Below are positions 1 through 7,613 of a stretch of DNA of 64,000 bases, one piece after another. The position numbers were made by a program, and so were the translations under genes. The notes beneath the pieces are model-generated. The model did no database searches. It saw only the letters and a list, made by a program, of their open reading frames with translations, and had not been told where the DNA came from. The DNA is taken from positions 4,591 through 68,590 of the forward strand of contig JASLFS010000053.1 of assembly GCA_030150505.1 (NCBI GenBank), read 5' to 3'. The stretch's first letter is position 1. Every line of letters begins with the position of its first letter. Origin of the DNA: Vitreoscilla sp. Lineage in GTDB: Bacteria > Pseudomonadota > Gammaproteobacteria > Burkholderiales > Neisseriaceae.

Positions 1-1160
1 CTGCTTAAATCAAAATGATGTTCACGCATTTCAGGGAAAACAGGAACGTGCGGATCGCTGTAAGCAACATTGGCACCCAATGCCTGCAATTTTTCCATAA
101 TGAAGACAGATGGACTTTCACGCATGTCATCTACATTCTTTTTGTAAGCGATTCCTAAAATCAAGATATTGCTGTTTTTAAGTGATTTACATTGGTCATT
201 CAGTGCCAATGCCGTTTTATTAACCACATAATCAGGCATACTGGAGTTAATTTCCCCCGCCAATTCAATAAAACGAGTGTTCACGCCATATTCGCGTGCT
301 TTCCAGGTTAAGTAGAATGGGTCAATTGGAATGCAGTGTCCGCCAATACCAGGGCCTGGATAATAAGGCACAAAGCCAAAAGGTTTGCTGGCTGCAGCAT
401 GGATAACTTCATAAATATCCACGCCCATTTTGTCTGCGACGATTTTCATTTCATTGGCCAAGCCAATATTGACAGCACGATGAATGTTTTCTAATAGTTT
501 TGTCATTTCAGCAGCTTTGGTTGAGCTAACTGGAACCACTTTATCAATCACTTCACTGTATAACGCCACGCCAATATCTAAACAGGCAGATGTGTGACCA
601 CCAACCACTTTTGGTATAGTGCGCGTTTCAAAATTTGGATTGCCTGGATCTTCGCGCTCAGGCGAATAAACAAGGTAGAAATCTTGTCCAACTGTTAAGC
701 CTTGTTCTTCAATGCGAGGTAATAATTCTTCTTCTGTGGTGCCTGGATAGGTTGTACTTTCCAAAGAAAGCACTTGTCCTGCGCGAAAATAAGGTTTTAA
801 GCTATCTGTTGTATCTAAAACAAAGCTTAAATCTGGTTCACGGTATTGGTTTAATGGTGTGGGCACGCATAGAATAAGCGCATCGCATTGGCTAATTTGG
901 CTAAAATCAGTGGTTGCTTTGAATTTATTTTGGGCAGCTTGAATTTTATTTGCACAGATGTGCTCAATATAACTTTGCCCGTGATTCAAAGCATCGACTT
1001 TTTTCTGGTCAATATCAAAACCCAGTACATTAAAACCCACCTCGGTATAACGCAGCAACAATGGCAGCCCGACATAACCCAATCCGATAATTCCAATTGT
1101 GGCTTGATGAGAGTGAAACTTAGCGATTAAATCGCCTAATGACATGGTGTGGTTTGACAT
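1..1160 (-). CDS. wbpA: UDP-N-acetylglucosamine 6-dehydrogenase, 3' end outside window
   Basis: Nucleotide-sugar dehydrogenase that would oxidise C6 of UDP-GlcNAc (or a close relative) twice with NAD+ to the uronic acid, feeding surface polysaccharide or glycan synthesis. About 386 codons are visible, starting [11 protein letters not shown]; a second ATG lies at 1145. The Rossmann motif GLGYVGLP is near residue 26, the substrate-domain segment with EMTKLLEN is mid-protein, and the catalytic cysteine sits in [11 protein letters not shown]. The [10 protein letters not shown] segment typical of the UDP-binding C-terminal domain is present. The stop lies beyond base 1. It is downstream of rfbD on the same strand, so the left edge probably enters a polysaccharide locus. 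The exact sugar (GlcNAc, ManNAc or GalNAc) cannot be fixed from sequence alone. Confidence 0.87.
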   Translation of the reverse strand, partial: MSNHTMSLGDLIAKFHSHQATIGIIGLGYVGLPLLLRYTEVGFNVLGFDIDQKKVDALNHGQSYIEHICANKIQAAQNKFKATTDFSQISQCDALILCVPTPLNQYREPDLSFVLDTTDSLKPYFRAGQVLSLESTTYPGTTEEELLPRIEEQGLTVGQDFYLVYSPEREDPGNPNFETRTIPKVVGGHTSACLDIGVALYSEVIDKVVPVSSTKAAEMTKLLENIHRAVNIGLANEMKIVADKMGVDIYEVIHAAASKPFGFVPYYPGPGIGGHCIPIDPFYLTWKAREYGVNTRFIELAGEINSSMPDYVVNKTALALNDQCKSLKNSNILILGIAYKKNVDDMRESPSVFIMEKLQALGANVAYSDPHVPVFPEMREHHFDLS

Positions 1161-1212
1161 GATATTTATCTAACAATCAATAAACGGAAAATGAACATAA
1201 TTATAAACTATA

Positions 1213-1242
1213 AACCATAATGAGTATGAACTCATTATGGTT
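1213..1242. repeat. 12-bp perfect inverted repeat between rfbD and wbpA
   Basis: AACCATAATGAG at 1213-1224 pairs exactly with 1231-1242 around a 6-base loop. It lies in the 162-bp gap between rfbD and the dehydrogenase, both on the minus strand. There is no clean T-run after the stem on the minus strand, so it may be a weak terminator, a processing hairpin or an operator. Confidence 0.5.
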
Positions 1243-1322
1243 ATGTAGCATGGTGTTTTTTAAAAAAAAGCGGAAAAGCCTATATTCTAATTTAATGAAT
1301 ATCTCTGGCAAATAGCGTTTTT

Positions 1323-2144
1323 TTACTGATCAGTAATGGATTGAACGTGCTGCTTTAAGCTTTGCAAAGATTCAAAACCTTCTCTGACTTGCAAAGTACT
1401 GTTGGCTGGGCGTTTTACTGTTGGATTTTCATCAATATGGTGCGTTAATTGAACACTTGAGCTCAAATTATCGAGAATTAATCGAGCAAAATCGTACCAA
1501 GTTAATGCTTCATCGCCACCAACGTGAATAATGCCGCTGAGGGTTGGTTTTTTTTCAATGTGTTGAATAATAACATTGGCTAAATCACCAGCATAAGTTG
1601 GACGTGCTTTGCCATCGGTATTGATATTGATGGTTTCATTGTTTCTGGCTTTTTCAATGATTTGCTTAACAAAGTTATTGCCATATTCACTAAAAATAGA
1701 AGAGGTACGAATAATTAATGTATTACCACAATTGGCCAATGCTAATAATTCGCCTGCTAATTTAGATTGTCCGTAAGCATTGATGGGATTAGGGAAGTCA
1801 TCTTCTGTGTATTCGCCATTTTTGTTGCCATCAAAAACATAATCAGTTGATAGGTGAATAAATCGAGCACCATTTTTTTGTGCTGCTTTGGCAATGTTTT
1901 TAACGCCTAATGCATTCACAGCAAAAGCCAATTCATGGTCTTTTTCTGCTTGTTCAACATTCGTATATGCTGCGGTATTGATGATAACGTCAGGTTGGAA
2001 ACTGGTTATCATGGTATTTACTTTATCGGCATCAGTAATATCTAAAGTTTTAGAATCTGTCGCAATTAGCTCCCACTCTTCAGGCAGCCTATCTCTTAAG
2101 CTACGACCGACTTGTCCGCGCGAACCTGTAATTAATACTCGCAT
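1323..2144 (-). CDS. rfbD: dTDP-4-dehydrorhamnose reductase RmlD
   Basis: Last step of dTDP-L-rhamnose synthesis: NAD(P)H reduction of dTDP-4-keto-L-rhamnose in the cytoplasm. The protein has 273 residues, slightly short for the family (about 290). It opens with the nucleotide-binding motif ITGSRGQVG, carries the short-chain dehydrogenase YxxxK signature as YGQSKLAGE, and has the STDYVFDG strand typical of RmlD. The start at 2144 has CAGGAG about nine bases upstream. It overlaps the end of rfbC by 13 bp, so the two are translationally coupled. A perfect uptake sequence (reverse orientation) lies inside the gene at 2079-2090. rmlA and rmlB are not in this window. Confidence 0.93.
   Translation of the reverse strand: MRVLITGSRGQVGRSLRDRLPEEWELIATDSKTLDITDADKVNTMITSFQPDVIINTAAYTNVEQAEKDHELAFAVNALGVKNIAKAAQKNGARFIHLSTDYVFDGNKNGEYTEDDFPNPINAYGQSKLAGELLALANCGNTLIIRTSSIFSEYGNNFVKQIIEKARNNETININTDGKARPTYAGDLANVIIQHIEKKPTLSGIIHVGGDEALTWYDFARLILDNLSSSVQLTHHIDENPTVKRPANSTLQVREGFESLQSLKQHVQSITDQ
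2079..2090 (-). repeat. DNA uptake sequence AGGCTGCCTGAA
   Basis: Exact 12-mer on the minus strand, inside rfbD. It is the Simonsiella-type DUS dialect of Neisseriaceae, recognised by ComP during natural transformation in related species. Confidence 0.75.
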
Positions 2145-2686
2145 TTAATATACTCCTGTAAATTCATACCAGCGTTATCTTTGTTAGAGAGAATGGGCGT
2201 TTGACACGGCCATTTGATGTTTAAAGTGATGTCATTCCATTGTATTGTCCGCTCATGTGCTGGTACATAAGGTGCATCACAATGGTATAGGATGGTTGCA
2301 GTTTGGCTTAACGTCAAAAAGCCATGTGCATAACCTTTGGGGATAAATAATTGCTGATGTCGTTGTGATGATAAGTGAAATGCCTGCCACTTTGTAAAAG
2401 TTGGCGAATTGGGATTCACATCGACAACCACATCAAAAATTTCACCTGACAAAACTTCAATCAGTTTAGCCTGTGAATGTTTCACTTGTAAATGCAAACC
2501 ACGTAAAACATGCTGTTTTGAATGAGAGACATTGCTTTGATGAACATGAAAATCGGCAGGTAAATGCTCTTTATAGCGTGTTAATTGCCATTGTTCATAA
2601 AAATATCCACGATCATCTTGATGAATGATTGGTGTCAATAGCTTAACACCAATCAATGTTGTATCTTCTACTAAAAATTCACTCAT
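2132..2686 (-). CDS. rfbC: dTDP-4-dehydrorhamnose 3,5-epimerase RmlC
   Basis: Third enzyme of dTDP-L-rhamnose synthesis, a cupin-fold epimerase. I place the start at 2686 (MSEFLVEDTTL), giving 184 residues, the usual RmlC length; an upstream in-frame codon at 2728 would add 14 residues that overlap ribD and match nothing in the family. Visible signatures are DRGYFYEQW near the N-terminus, the catalytic-histidine segment VLRGLHLQ, KLIEVLSGEIFDVVVD, and IPKGYAHGF. The ATG overlaps the ribD stop by eight bases (ATGAGTGA), which ties sugar-nucleotide synthesis to the riboflavin gene in one transcript. Confidence 0.93.
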   Translation of the reverse strand: MSEFLVEDTTLIGVKLLTPIIHQDDRGYFYEQWQLTRYKEHLPADFHVHQSNVSHSKQHVLRGLHLQVKHSQAKLIEVLSGEIFDVVVDVNPNSPTFTKWQAFHLSSQRHQQLFIPKGYAHGFLTLSQTATILYHCDAPYVPAHERTIQWNDITLNIKWPCQTPILSNKDNAGMNLQEYIKCEY

Positions 2687-3788
2687 GTTTACTTTGGTAC
2701 CGTAAAACCCATTTAATATCGTGACCAATCGTGCTGATTGATGATGTTTTCCAAACGCTTTGTTCTTCTAATACAGAAGCTGCGGCAGGTAAGTTAATGG
2801 CTGGCCTTGCATCTGCACCTAAGATTTTCGGTGCTTGGTACCAGATGAGCTCATCAACCAAGTTTTCTGCTAAGAAAGCGCTGCTTAAAGTTGCTCCAGC
2901 TTCAATCATCAGTTCGCCAATTTGGCGATGAGCAAGTTCGGTTAAGAGCAAAGGTAAATCAATGCGATTTGAAGCAGCATTGTTTTGTATTAAAACATCC
3001 GCACCCAATGCTTTTAAAGCTGTTATTTTCTCGGCATGATGATGTTGGGTCACAATTAAAACTGGTTGATTATCTTGCAAAATTTGGCTAGATAAATTAA
3101 TCCGTAACTGACTATCTAAAATCACACGCAAAGGTTGTCTCAATGTGTTTTCAAGCCGTACATTAAGCTGTGGATTATCTGCAATAATGGTTTCAATGCC
3201 AGTTAGGACTGCACAACTACAAGCACGCTCTAATTGCACATCATTTCTGGCATCTTGCCCAGTTATCCACTTGCTAGCGCCATTGGCTAAAGCAGTTTTG
3301 CCATCTAAGCTACTGGCAATTTTAACTTTCACAAAAGGTCGTTTTCGCTCGATTCTGGATAAGAAACCACGATTTAACTCACGAGCTTCTGTTTCCAGTA
3401 AACCAGTTTTAACGAGAATGCCAGCTTGTTCTAATAACTTGATGCCATTGCCAGCAACTAAGGGATTGGGATCCGTCATGGCAATGATGACTTGCTTAAC
3501 ACCTAAATTCACCAAGGCTTGTGCACAAGGAGGTGTTTTGCCAAAGTGAGAACAAGGTTCTAATGTAACGTACGCTGTTGCTCCCTTAGCTAAGTGAGCT
3601 GCTTGACGCAGAGCATGGACTTCAGCATGTGGAGAACCTGCTTGTACATGAAAACCTTGCCCAACAATATTGCTGCCTTGTGTGATAACGCAACCAACTC
3701 TTGGATTTGGAGAAGTGGTATTTTTACCAAAAGCAGCAAGCTGTAAAGCTTGCTGCATCATGTTAATGTCAAAGTCAGAAAAAAGCAT
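2679..3788 (-). CDS. ribD: Bifunctional riboflavin deaminase/reductase RibD
   Basis: Catalyses the second and third steps of riboflavin synthesis: deamination of the pyrimidine from GTP and reduction of its ribosyl side chain. The protein has 369 residues, normal for the fused enzyme. The N-terminal cytidine-deaminase-like domain carries the zinc ligands in HAEVHAL and PCSHFGKTPPC; the C-terminal reductase domain begins near residue 150 with KVKIASSLDGKTA. The start at 3788 follows the lipoprotein stop directly. It sits after nrdR in the same transcript, a common bacterial pairing, and overlaps rfbC downstream. No FMN riboswitch was seen upstream, as expected for an internal gene. Confidence 0.95.
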   Translation of the reverse strand: MLFSDFDINMMQQALQLAAFGKNTTSPNPRVGCVITQGSNIVGQGFHVQAGSPHAEVHALRQAAHLAKGATAYVTLEPCSHFGKTPPCAQALVNLGVKQVIIAMTDPNPLVAGNGIKLLEQAGILVKTGLLETEARELNRGFLSRIERKRPFVKVKIASSLDGKTALANGASKWITGQDARNDVQLERACSCAVLTGIETIIADNPQLNVRLENTLRQPLRVILDSQLRINLSSQILQDNQPVLIVTQHHHAEKITALKALGADVLIQNNAASNRIDLPLLLTELAHRQIGELMIEAGATLSSAFLAENLVDELIWYQAPKILGADARPAINLPAAASVLEEQSVWKTSSISTIGHDIKWVLRYQSKHE

Positions 3789-3789
3789 A

Positions 3790-4353
3790 TTATTTAATAT
3801 TAATTGCTTCTAAATGATTGGCTAAGTTAGCAGTTGATTCTGTGCTACTTAAGGCACAAGTTAGTAAAATATCATCGCTAACAATGGCATTCACGCATGA
3901 TTCATTTAACAATTCTTCATTGCTACCTTGGCTGAAGCTATAAACAAGGCGATTATCTGCAATGTCGCTGATTTGAGCATTATTTAGATTGGTATCGCTT
4001 TTTAATGTTTCACTGAGTTTACTTAAGTAAGCATTGGCATCTTCTTTTACTTTGCCTAAGTTAGCACTGTAAATTAGAATATCTTGTGCTTCATCTTGCT
4101 GTAATAGTGTTACGTTTTCTTTAGGCAAGTCTTTCAAGATGGCTTCTGTTTGATCCAATACATCCACAAAGTCGCCTTTGGTGTTGATTTCAATACGACC
4201 ATCGCTACTAACTAAAGCTTGCGCTGGTTGCGTTTCAACTTCAGATGCATTTTCAATGCTGCCATCATCAACAGAAGATGCGACTTTATCTTGGCAAGCG
4301 GTTAATGTTAAAGCGGCACTCATAATCAGTGTTAAGTAAAATTTTTTATTCAT
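3790..4353 (-). CDS. Small lipoprotein of unknown function
   Basis: I do not recognise the family. The chosen start MNKKFYLTL at 4353 gives 187 residues with a clear lipoprotein signal: charged N-terminus, hydrophobic stretch and lipobox LTAC, so the mature protein would begin with Cys at about residue 20. An upstream in-frame start at 4428 would put 25 residues in front of the signal peptide and overlap nrdR, so it is unlikely. The mature part is acidic, with two further cysteines near the C-terminus (NESCVNAI and LLTCALS) that could form a disulfide. It lies between nrdR and ribD, one base before ribD, and is probably co-transcribed. Confidence 0.7.
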   Translation of the reverse strand: MNKKFYLTLIMSAALTLTACQDKVASSVDDGSIENASEVETQPAQALVSSDGRIEINTKGDFVDVLDQTEAILKDLPKENVTLLQQDEAQDILIYSANLGKVKEDANAYLSKLSETLKSDTNLNNAQISDIADNRLVYSFSQGSNEELLNESCVNAIVSDDILLTCALSSTESTANLANHLEAINIK

Positions 4354-4378
4354 AATATTGATCTTAAAAGTTAAGTTG

Positions 4379-4858
4379 TTAATGAGATTTCTTATCTTGT
4401 ATATCATCTGTTTCAGAGATTGTGGCAATAATCTTCATAAACTCGGAAACATCATTAAAACTACGGTATACCGAAGCAAAGCGGACATAAGCCACGTCAT
4501 CAATCTTTGCTAATTCAGCCATTGCCATTTCACCGATAAGCGTAGTTGGAACTTCTCGTTCACCCAGTAAACGTAATTTTTTTTGAATGGCATTGACGGC
4601 TACATCAATGACTTCAACTTTAACAGGGCGTTTGTGTAACGCCCGTTCTAAGCTTGTTCGTAGTTTTTGCTCATCAAAAGAAGTACGCACACCAGTATTT
4701 TTTAAGATTTGTGGCATGCGAATTTCTGCGGTTTCAAACGTATTAAAGCGTTTATTGCATGATAAGCAACGTCTGCGGCGACGAATACTATTGGTTTCCT
4801 CAACGACCCTTGAATCCAGCACTTGTGTTTCATCATGTTGGCAAAATGGGCATTTCAT
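4379..4858 (-). CDS. nrdR: Transcriptional repressor NrdR
   Basis: Zinc-ribbon and ATP-cone repressor of ribonucleotide reductase genes, sensing ATP/dATP. At 159 residues it has the family length. The zinc ribbon is at residues 3-34 with CPFC and CLSC, flanked by the arginine-rich RRRRR stretch that contacts DNA; the ATP-cone follows from about residue 49. It appears to head the transcript nrdR, lipoprotein, ribD, rfbC, rfbD. Its upstream region is the repeat-bearing 690-bp gap described separately. No NrdR-box pair was recognised there. Confidence 0.95.
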   Translation of the reverse strand: MKCPFCQHDETQVLDSRVVEETNSIRRRRRCLSCNKRFNTFETAEIRMPQILKNTGVRTSFDEQKLRTSLERALHKRPVKVEVIDVAVNAIQKKLRLLGEREVPTTLIGEMAMAELAKIDDVAYVRFASVYRSFNDVSEFMKIIATISETDDIQDKKSH

Positions 4859-4999
4859 GTAATGTAACCTTAGGTTGAGAAAATTAAGTACTTATTCTAG
4901 CAATAAATCTTCCAGATGAATATCTCTGAGTTATTGATTGGGTCTGGAAATGAAATTATGTTTGGGGAGAATTGCACAATATTGGTGTTTAGGAAGTGG

Positions 5000-5067
5000 A
5001 ATAAGTTGTTAATAAATACGATAAGATAATGAATTTTAATGATTTTATTTTATTGATTAAATTTTAG
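5000..5067. repeat. Spaced repeat module, degenerate copy
   Basis: Aligned without gaps to the two better copies, the three conserved blocks match copy 5170-5237 at 11/15, 8/11 and 10/13 positions with the same spacers of 7 and 22 bases. Counts are by hand. Confidence 0.5.
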
Positions 5068-5169
5068 TCAATTTAAAGTTATTTTGAATTATCCATTTGA
5101 TTTTTAAAATTATATTAATAATATGGGTATTTTTAGTAACGATTCACAGGTTAGGGTGATGCCTTTGCT

Positions 5170-5237
5170 GATAACTTGTGGATAGATTATCTAATATGTT
5201 GAAATAACAAGGATAAATGTATTTGATTAAAAAATAG
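5170..5237. repeat. Spaced repeat module, copy with DnaA-box-like core
   Basis: Block GATAACTTGTGGATA (5170-5184), 7-base spacer, block TAATATGTTGA (5192-5202), 22-base spacer, block GATTAAAAAATAG (5225-5237). The element TGTGGATAG matches the reverse of the DnaA box TTATNCACA at 8 of 9 positions. Confidence 0.7.
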
Positions 5238-5362
5238 GCGAAATTTTGATAAATTTGATGGCTTTAATCATTTTGCTTTAATGGGATTAAAAATAATGGC
5301 TGCAAAATATGTTTTGTAATAAATATTCTTATTTATCCTAATAAAGCTTGATGAAGTGGTTG

Positions 5363-5430
5363 GATAAATTGTGGATATGTGACTTAATATGTTGATTTAT
5401 TAGATATTATTTTTGCTGATTAAAAAATAG
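5363..5430. repeat. Spaced repeat module, second strong copy
   Basis: Block GATAAATTGTGGATA (5363-5377), 7-base spacer, block TAATATGTTGA (5385-5395), 22-base spacer, block GATTAAAAAATAG (5418-5430). Blocks two and three are identical to the copy at 5170 and block one differs by one base, while the spacers match only at about chance level. The copies are 193 bp apart. Confidence 0.7.
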
Positions 5431-5446
5431 TCAAAAAGACGGTGAT

Positions 5447-5510
5447 TGTGGAATCTATTCCACACATTGCTCGCATAGGCATGAGGATAATGTGTGGGTA
5501 AGTTGCCTAT
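5447..5510. repeat. Interleaved inverted repeats
   Basis: TGTGGAAT (5447-5454) pairs with 5457-5464 across a 2-base centre; CACACATT (5461-5468) pairs with AATGTGTG (5489-5496); ATAGGCA (5475-5481) pairs with TGCCTAT (5504-5510). The pairs overlap, so they are alternative structures or dyad operators. They lie just downstream of the amidotransferase stop on its strand. Confidence 0.45.
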
Positions 5511-5549
5511 CTATTTGATAATGATGTATAAAATAATATTGATTAAAAT

Positions 5550-6416
5550 TTATACAACGGAACTGGCTGCTGCGCCAACTGCTCTGGCCATGGCAAGTGC
5601 ATCTTCTACGCTCAAAAATAGTTTGGGTTGAGGATGATCTTGAGCGATGATATGGCCTTCTTGAAACATCAATAATTCATTTTGTGCCAGTTGTAACCAG
5701 TTTTCATTGCTGGTTAGCGGCAATGTTGCAATCACAGCAACTCTGTCTGTTGGGGTGGTGACTGCTGCAAAATCAATATTAATATCATCATCTAATAATT
5801 TTGCTTCACCAAATGGGGCTTCACGGATGATGTAGTGCAATAGCGTGCTAGCATGTGCAATCATCCATTGACCATTGGTTAAAACAAAGTTAAAAATCCC
5901 CGCTGAGCGAATATGGTAGGTTAAGTTTTTTATTTCTTGAAACAATTCTTCTTGGCTGGGTTTGCTTGGGAATTTTTGGCGAAGTTGCTCTAATATATAA
6001 CAGAAGGCTTGCTCTGAATCGGTTGTTCCAACCGCTCGGTAATATTGATGTTGGTTCTTTTTAAACAATTCTTCTGTATTTTGTAAATGGCCGTTGTGGG
6101 CAAACAGCCAATATTCTCCCCACAATTCACGCATAAAAGGGTGAGTGTTGGCCAATGAAACTTGCCCTTGTGTTGCTTTGCGAATGTGTGCCAAAACATT
6201 TTTGGATTTAATTTGATAAGTTTTAATTAAATCGGCAATGGGAGAAGAGGCGCTAGGTAAGTCATCTTGATAAATACGCACACCTTTGCCTTCGAAAAAG
6301 GCAATGCCAAATCCATCCGCATGAACGTCAGTAACACCTCCACGGCGGCGGAAGCCTTCAAAAGAGAAAACAATATCGGTTGGTGTGTTGCAATTCATAC
6401 CCAGTAATTGACACAT
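5550..6416 (-). CDS. Class II glutamine amidotransferase (YafJ/GATase_6 type)
   Basis: Ntn-hydrolase of 288 residues. After removal of the initiator Met, Cys2 (MCQLLGMN) would be the nucleophile that releases ammonia from glutamine. Further family segments are ADGFGIAFFEGKGVR, AHIRKATQGQVSLANTHPF and WLFAHNGHL, plus GTTDSEQAFCYIL. No synthetase domain is attached, so the ammonia acceptor is unknown, as for E. coli YafJ. It is divergent from hslO with 122 bp between them. Good family call, unknown physiological role. Confidence 0.85.
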   Translation of the reverse strand: MCQLLGMNCNTPTDIVFSFEGFRRRGGVTDVHADGFGIAFFEGKGVRIYQDDLPSASSPIADLIKTYQIKSKNVLAHIRKATQGQVSLANTHPFMRELWGEYWLFAHNGHLQNTEELFKKNQHQYYRAVGTTDSEQAFCYILEQLRQKFPSKPSQEELFQEIKNLTYHIRSAGIFNFVLTNGQWMIAHASTLLHYIIREAPFGEAKLLDDDINIDFAAVTTPTDRVAVIATLPLTSNENWLQLAQNELLMFQEGHIIAQDHPQPKLFLSVEDALAMARAVGAAASSVV

Positions 6417-6456
6417 TCTTTGAGCTCCAGAGCTTTAAAAATCTATAATTACCCTC

Positions 6457-6475
6457 ATTATAATGATTATGAAAA
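6457..6475. promoter_or_regulatory. Shared palindromic -10 and Fur-like sequence between GATase gene and hslO
   Basis: ATTATAAT (6457-6464) is its own reverse complement, so TATAAT is present on both strands in the divergent gap. It runs into AATGATTATGA, resembling part of a Fur box. -35 elements are poor on both sides, so this is a candidate only. Confidence 0.35.
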
Positions 6476-6538
6476 GAAAACCAATGTCAATGTTTTATCA
6501 TTGCGGTGGTTTTTGTAAAATGACATGAAGGATTTTTA

Positions 6539-7426
6539 ATGACAGCAGCTGCTATTGCCAATGAGCGATTACGTTTTTTATTTGATGAATTACCTGTTCG
6601 TGGTATTCATGTTCAGCTAGATAATGTATGGCAACATATTCGTTCACAAAAACAATATCCTAAAGCCATCGAGCAAGCGTTGGGCGAATTATTGGCCGCA
6701 GGCATTTTATTGGCGAGTAATTTAAAATTTGATGGCGATTTAATTTTGCAAGTTCAGGGCAAAGGCTCCCTGAAAATGTTGGTTGTTGAAGCAACTAGCG
6801 ATAATACTTGTCGTGCAACGGCTCGCTGGGATGAAGAAGTTGCTATTAGTGATGATATGGATTTACGAACTTTGCTAGGCGATGGCGGTATGTTTGTGAT
6901 GACTATTCAGGCAAAAGATGGTGAGCCATGGCAAGGCGTGGTTGCTTTAGAAGGTGATTCTATTGCACAAATGCTGATGAATTACATGGGTAAATCAGAG
7001 CAGCTGGATACATTTATTCAATTATCGGCAAATGATGAGTGTTCTTCAGGATTATTGTTGCAAAGATTACCAGAGGAAGAGGTTGAAGAAGATGCATGGG
7101 AAACCATCATTGCTTTAGCGCAAACTACTTCAGCCCATGAACTTTTAACTTTGCCTGCTCACGATTTATTGTATCGTTTATTTCATGAATACCAGTTGCG
7201 TGTTTTTGAAGGTGATTCGATTGAATTTGCATGTACTTGCTCGACAGAAAAAGTTGGAAGTATGTTGTTATTGTTGGGCGGCGAAGAAGTTGGCAATGTT
7301 ATTGCAGAAGAAGGAAGTATTGAAATTGGCTGCGATTTTTGTCAGCAAAAATATGTATTTGATGATCAAGACGTAGAAAAACTATTTGGTATGGATATTG
7401 TGGAAGCCGTACAAAAAAATCAGTAA
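6539..7426 (+). CDS. hslO: Redox-regulated chaperonin Hsp33
   Basis: Cytoplasmic holdase chaperone activated by oxidation and unfolding. 295 residues, typical length. The C-terminal redox switch is intact: the CxC pair in FACTCSTEK and the CxxC pair in IGCDFCQQKY bind zinc when reduced and form disulfides under hypochlorite or peroxide stress. The N-terminal segment VRGIHVQLDNVW and the GDGGMFVMTIQAKDG region fit the family. The ribosome binding site AAGGA precedes the ATG by seven bases. A variant uptake sequence, AGGCTCCCTGAA, lies inside at 6763-6774. Confidence 0.94.
   Translation: MTAAAIANERLRFLFDELPVRGIHVQLDNVWQHIRSQKQYPKAIEQALGELLAAGILLASNLKFDGDLILQVQGKGSLKMLVVEATSDNTCRATARWDEEVAISDDMDLRTLLGDGGMFVMTIQAKDGEPWQGVVALEGDSIAQMLMNYMGKSEQLDTFIQLSANDECSSGLLLQRLPEEEVEEDAWETIIALAQTTSAHELLTLPAHDLLYRLFHEYQLRVFEGDSIEFACTCSTEKVGSMLLLLGGEEVGNVIAEEGSIEIGCDFCQQKYVFDDQDVEKLFGMDIVEAVQKNQ
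6763..6774 (+). repeat. Variant DNA uptake sequence AGGCTCCCTGAA
   Basis: One-base variant (G to C at position 6) of the main uptake sequence in this window, inside hslO. The same variant occurs exactly at 38129, 59365 and 59380, which suggests a second functional form. Confidence 0.5.
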
Positions 7427-7444
7427 TTATATAAGTTGTTGTAC

Positions 7445-7478
7445 AAAAAGCGGTTAATATTTGATTGGCCGCTTTTTT
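7445..7478 (+). terminator. Rho-independent terminator after hslO
   Basis: AAAAAGCGG (7445-7453) pairs with CCGCTTTTT, followed by a T-run. Confidence 0.8.
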
Positions 7479-7552
7479 GTATTCTTAATATCTGCTAATT
7501 AAATAATTTATTGATTTTTAAAAAGAAATTTTTTTTGTTTGTCGTGATGGTA

Positions 7553-7584
7553 TATAATTATGTTAAATATTCTAAAAGAATATT
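7553..7584 (+). promoter_or_regulatory. Candidate -10 box and leader hairpin of the DUF2628 gene
   Basis: TATAAT at 7553-7558, with no good -35, is followed by an AT-only hairpin, AATATTCT (7566-7573) pairing with 7577-7584, in the short leader before the start at 7614. Confidence 0.35.
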
Positions 7585-7613
7585 AAATAAAACAATACTA
7601 ATCAAGGTACGGT

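Larger units (their letters stand above)
4862..5549. other. 690-bp gene-free AT-rich region upstream of nrdR
   Basis: No reading frame with protein character was seen on either strand. The region is extremely AT-rich, with three copies of a spaced repeat module (5000-5067, 5170-5237, 5363-5430) and a cluster of inverted repeats (5447-5510). It separates the minus-strand amidotransferase gene from nrdR, so it must at least hold the nrdR promoter and the terminator of the amidotransferase gene. Confidence 0.8.

Noticed and set aside
635..1130. Two plus-strand open frames of 80 codons opposite the first gene
   Set aside because: They are antisense to the well-conserved UDP-sugar dehydrogenase and show no protein-family character.
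5248..5297. Fourth copy of the nrdR-upstream module
   Set aside because: Fragments resembling block one (5248) and block three (5285) are 37 rather than 55 bases apart, so the defining spacing is lost.
5170..5430. Chromosomal replication origin
   Set aside because: DnaA-box-like sites are 8/9 matches only and no origin-linked gene (dnaA, dnaN, rpmH, parAB, gidA) is present; kept as a hypothesis under the repeat finding rather than called.
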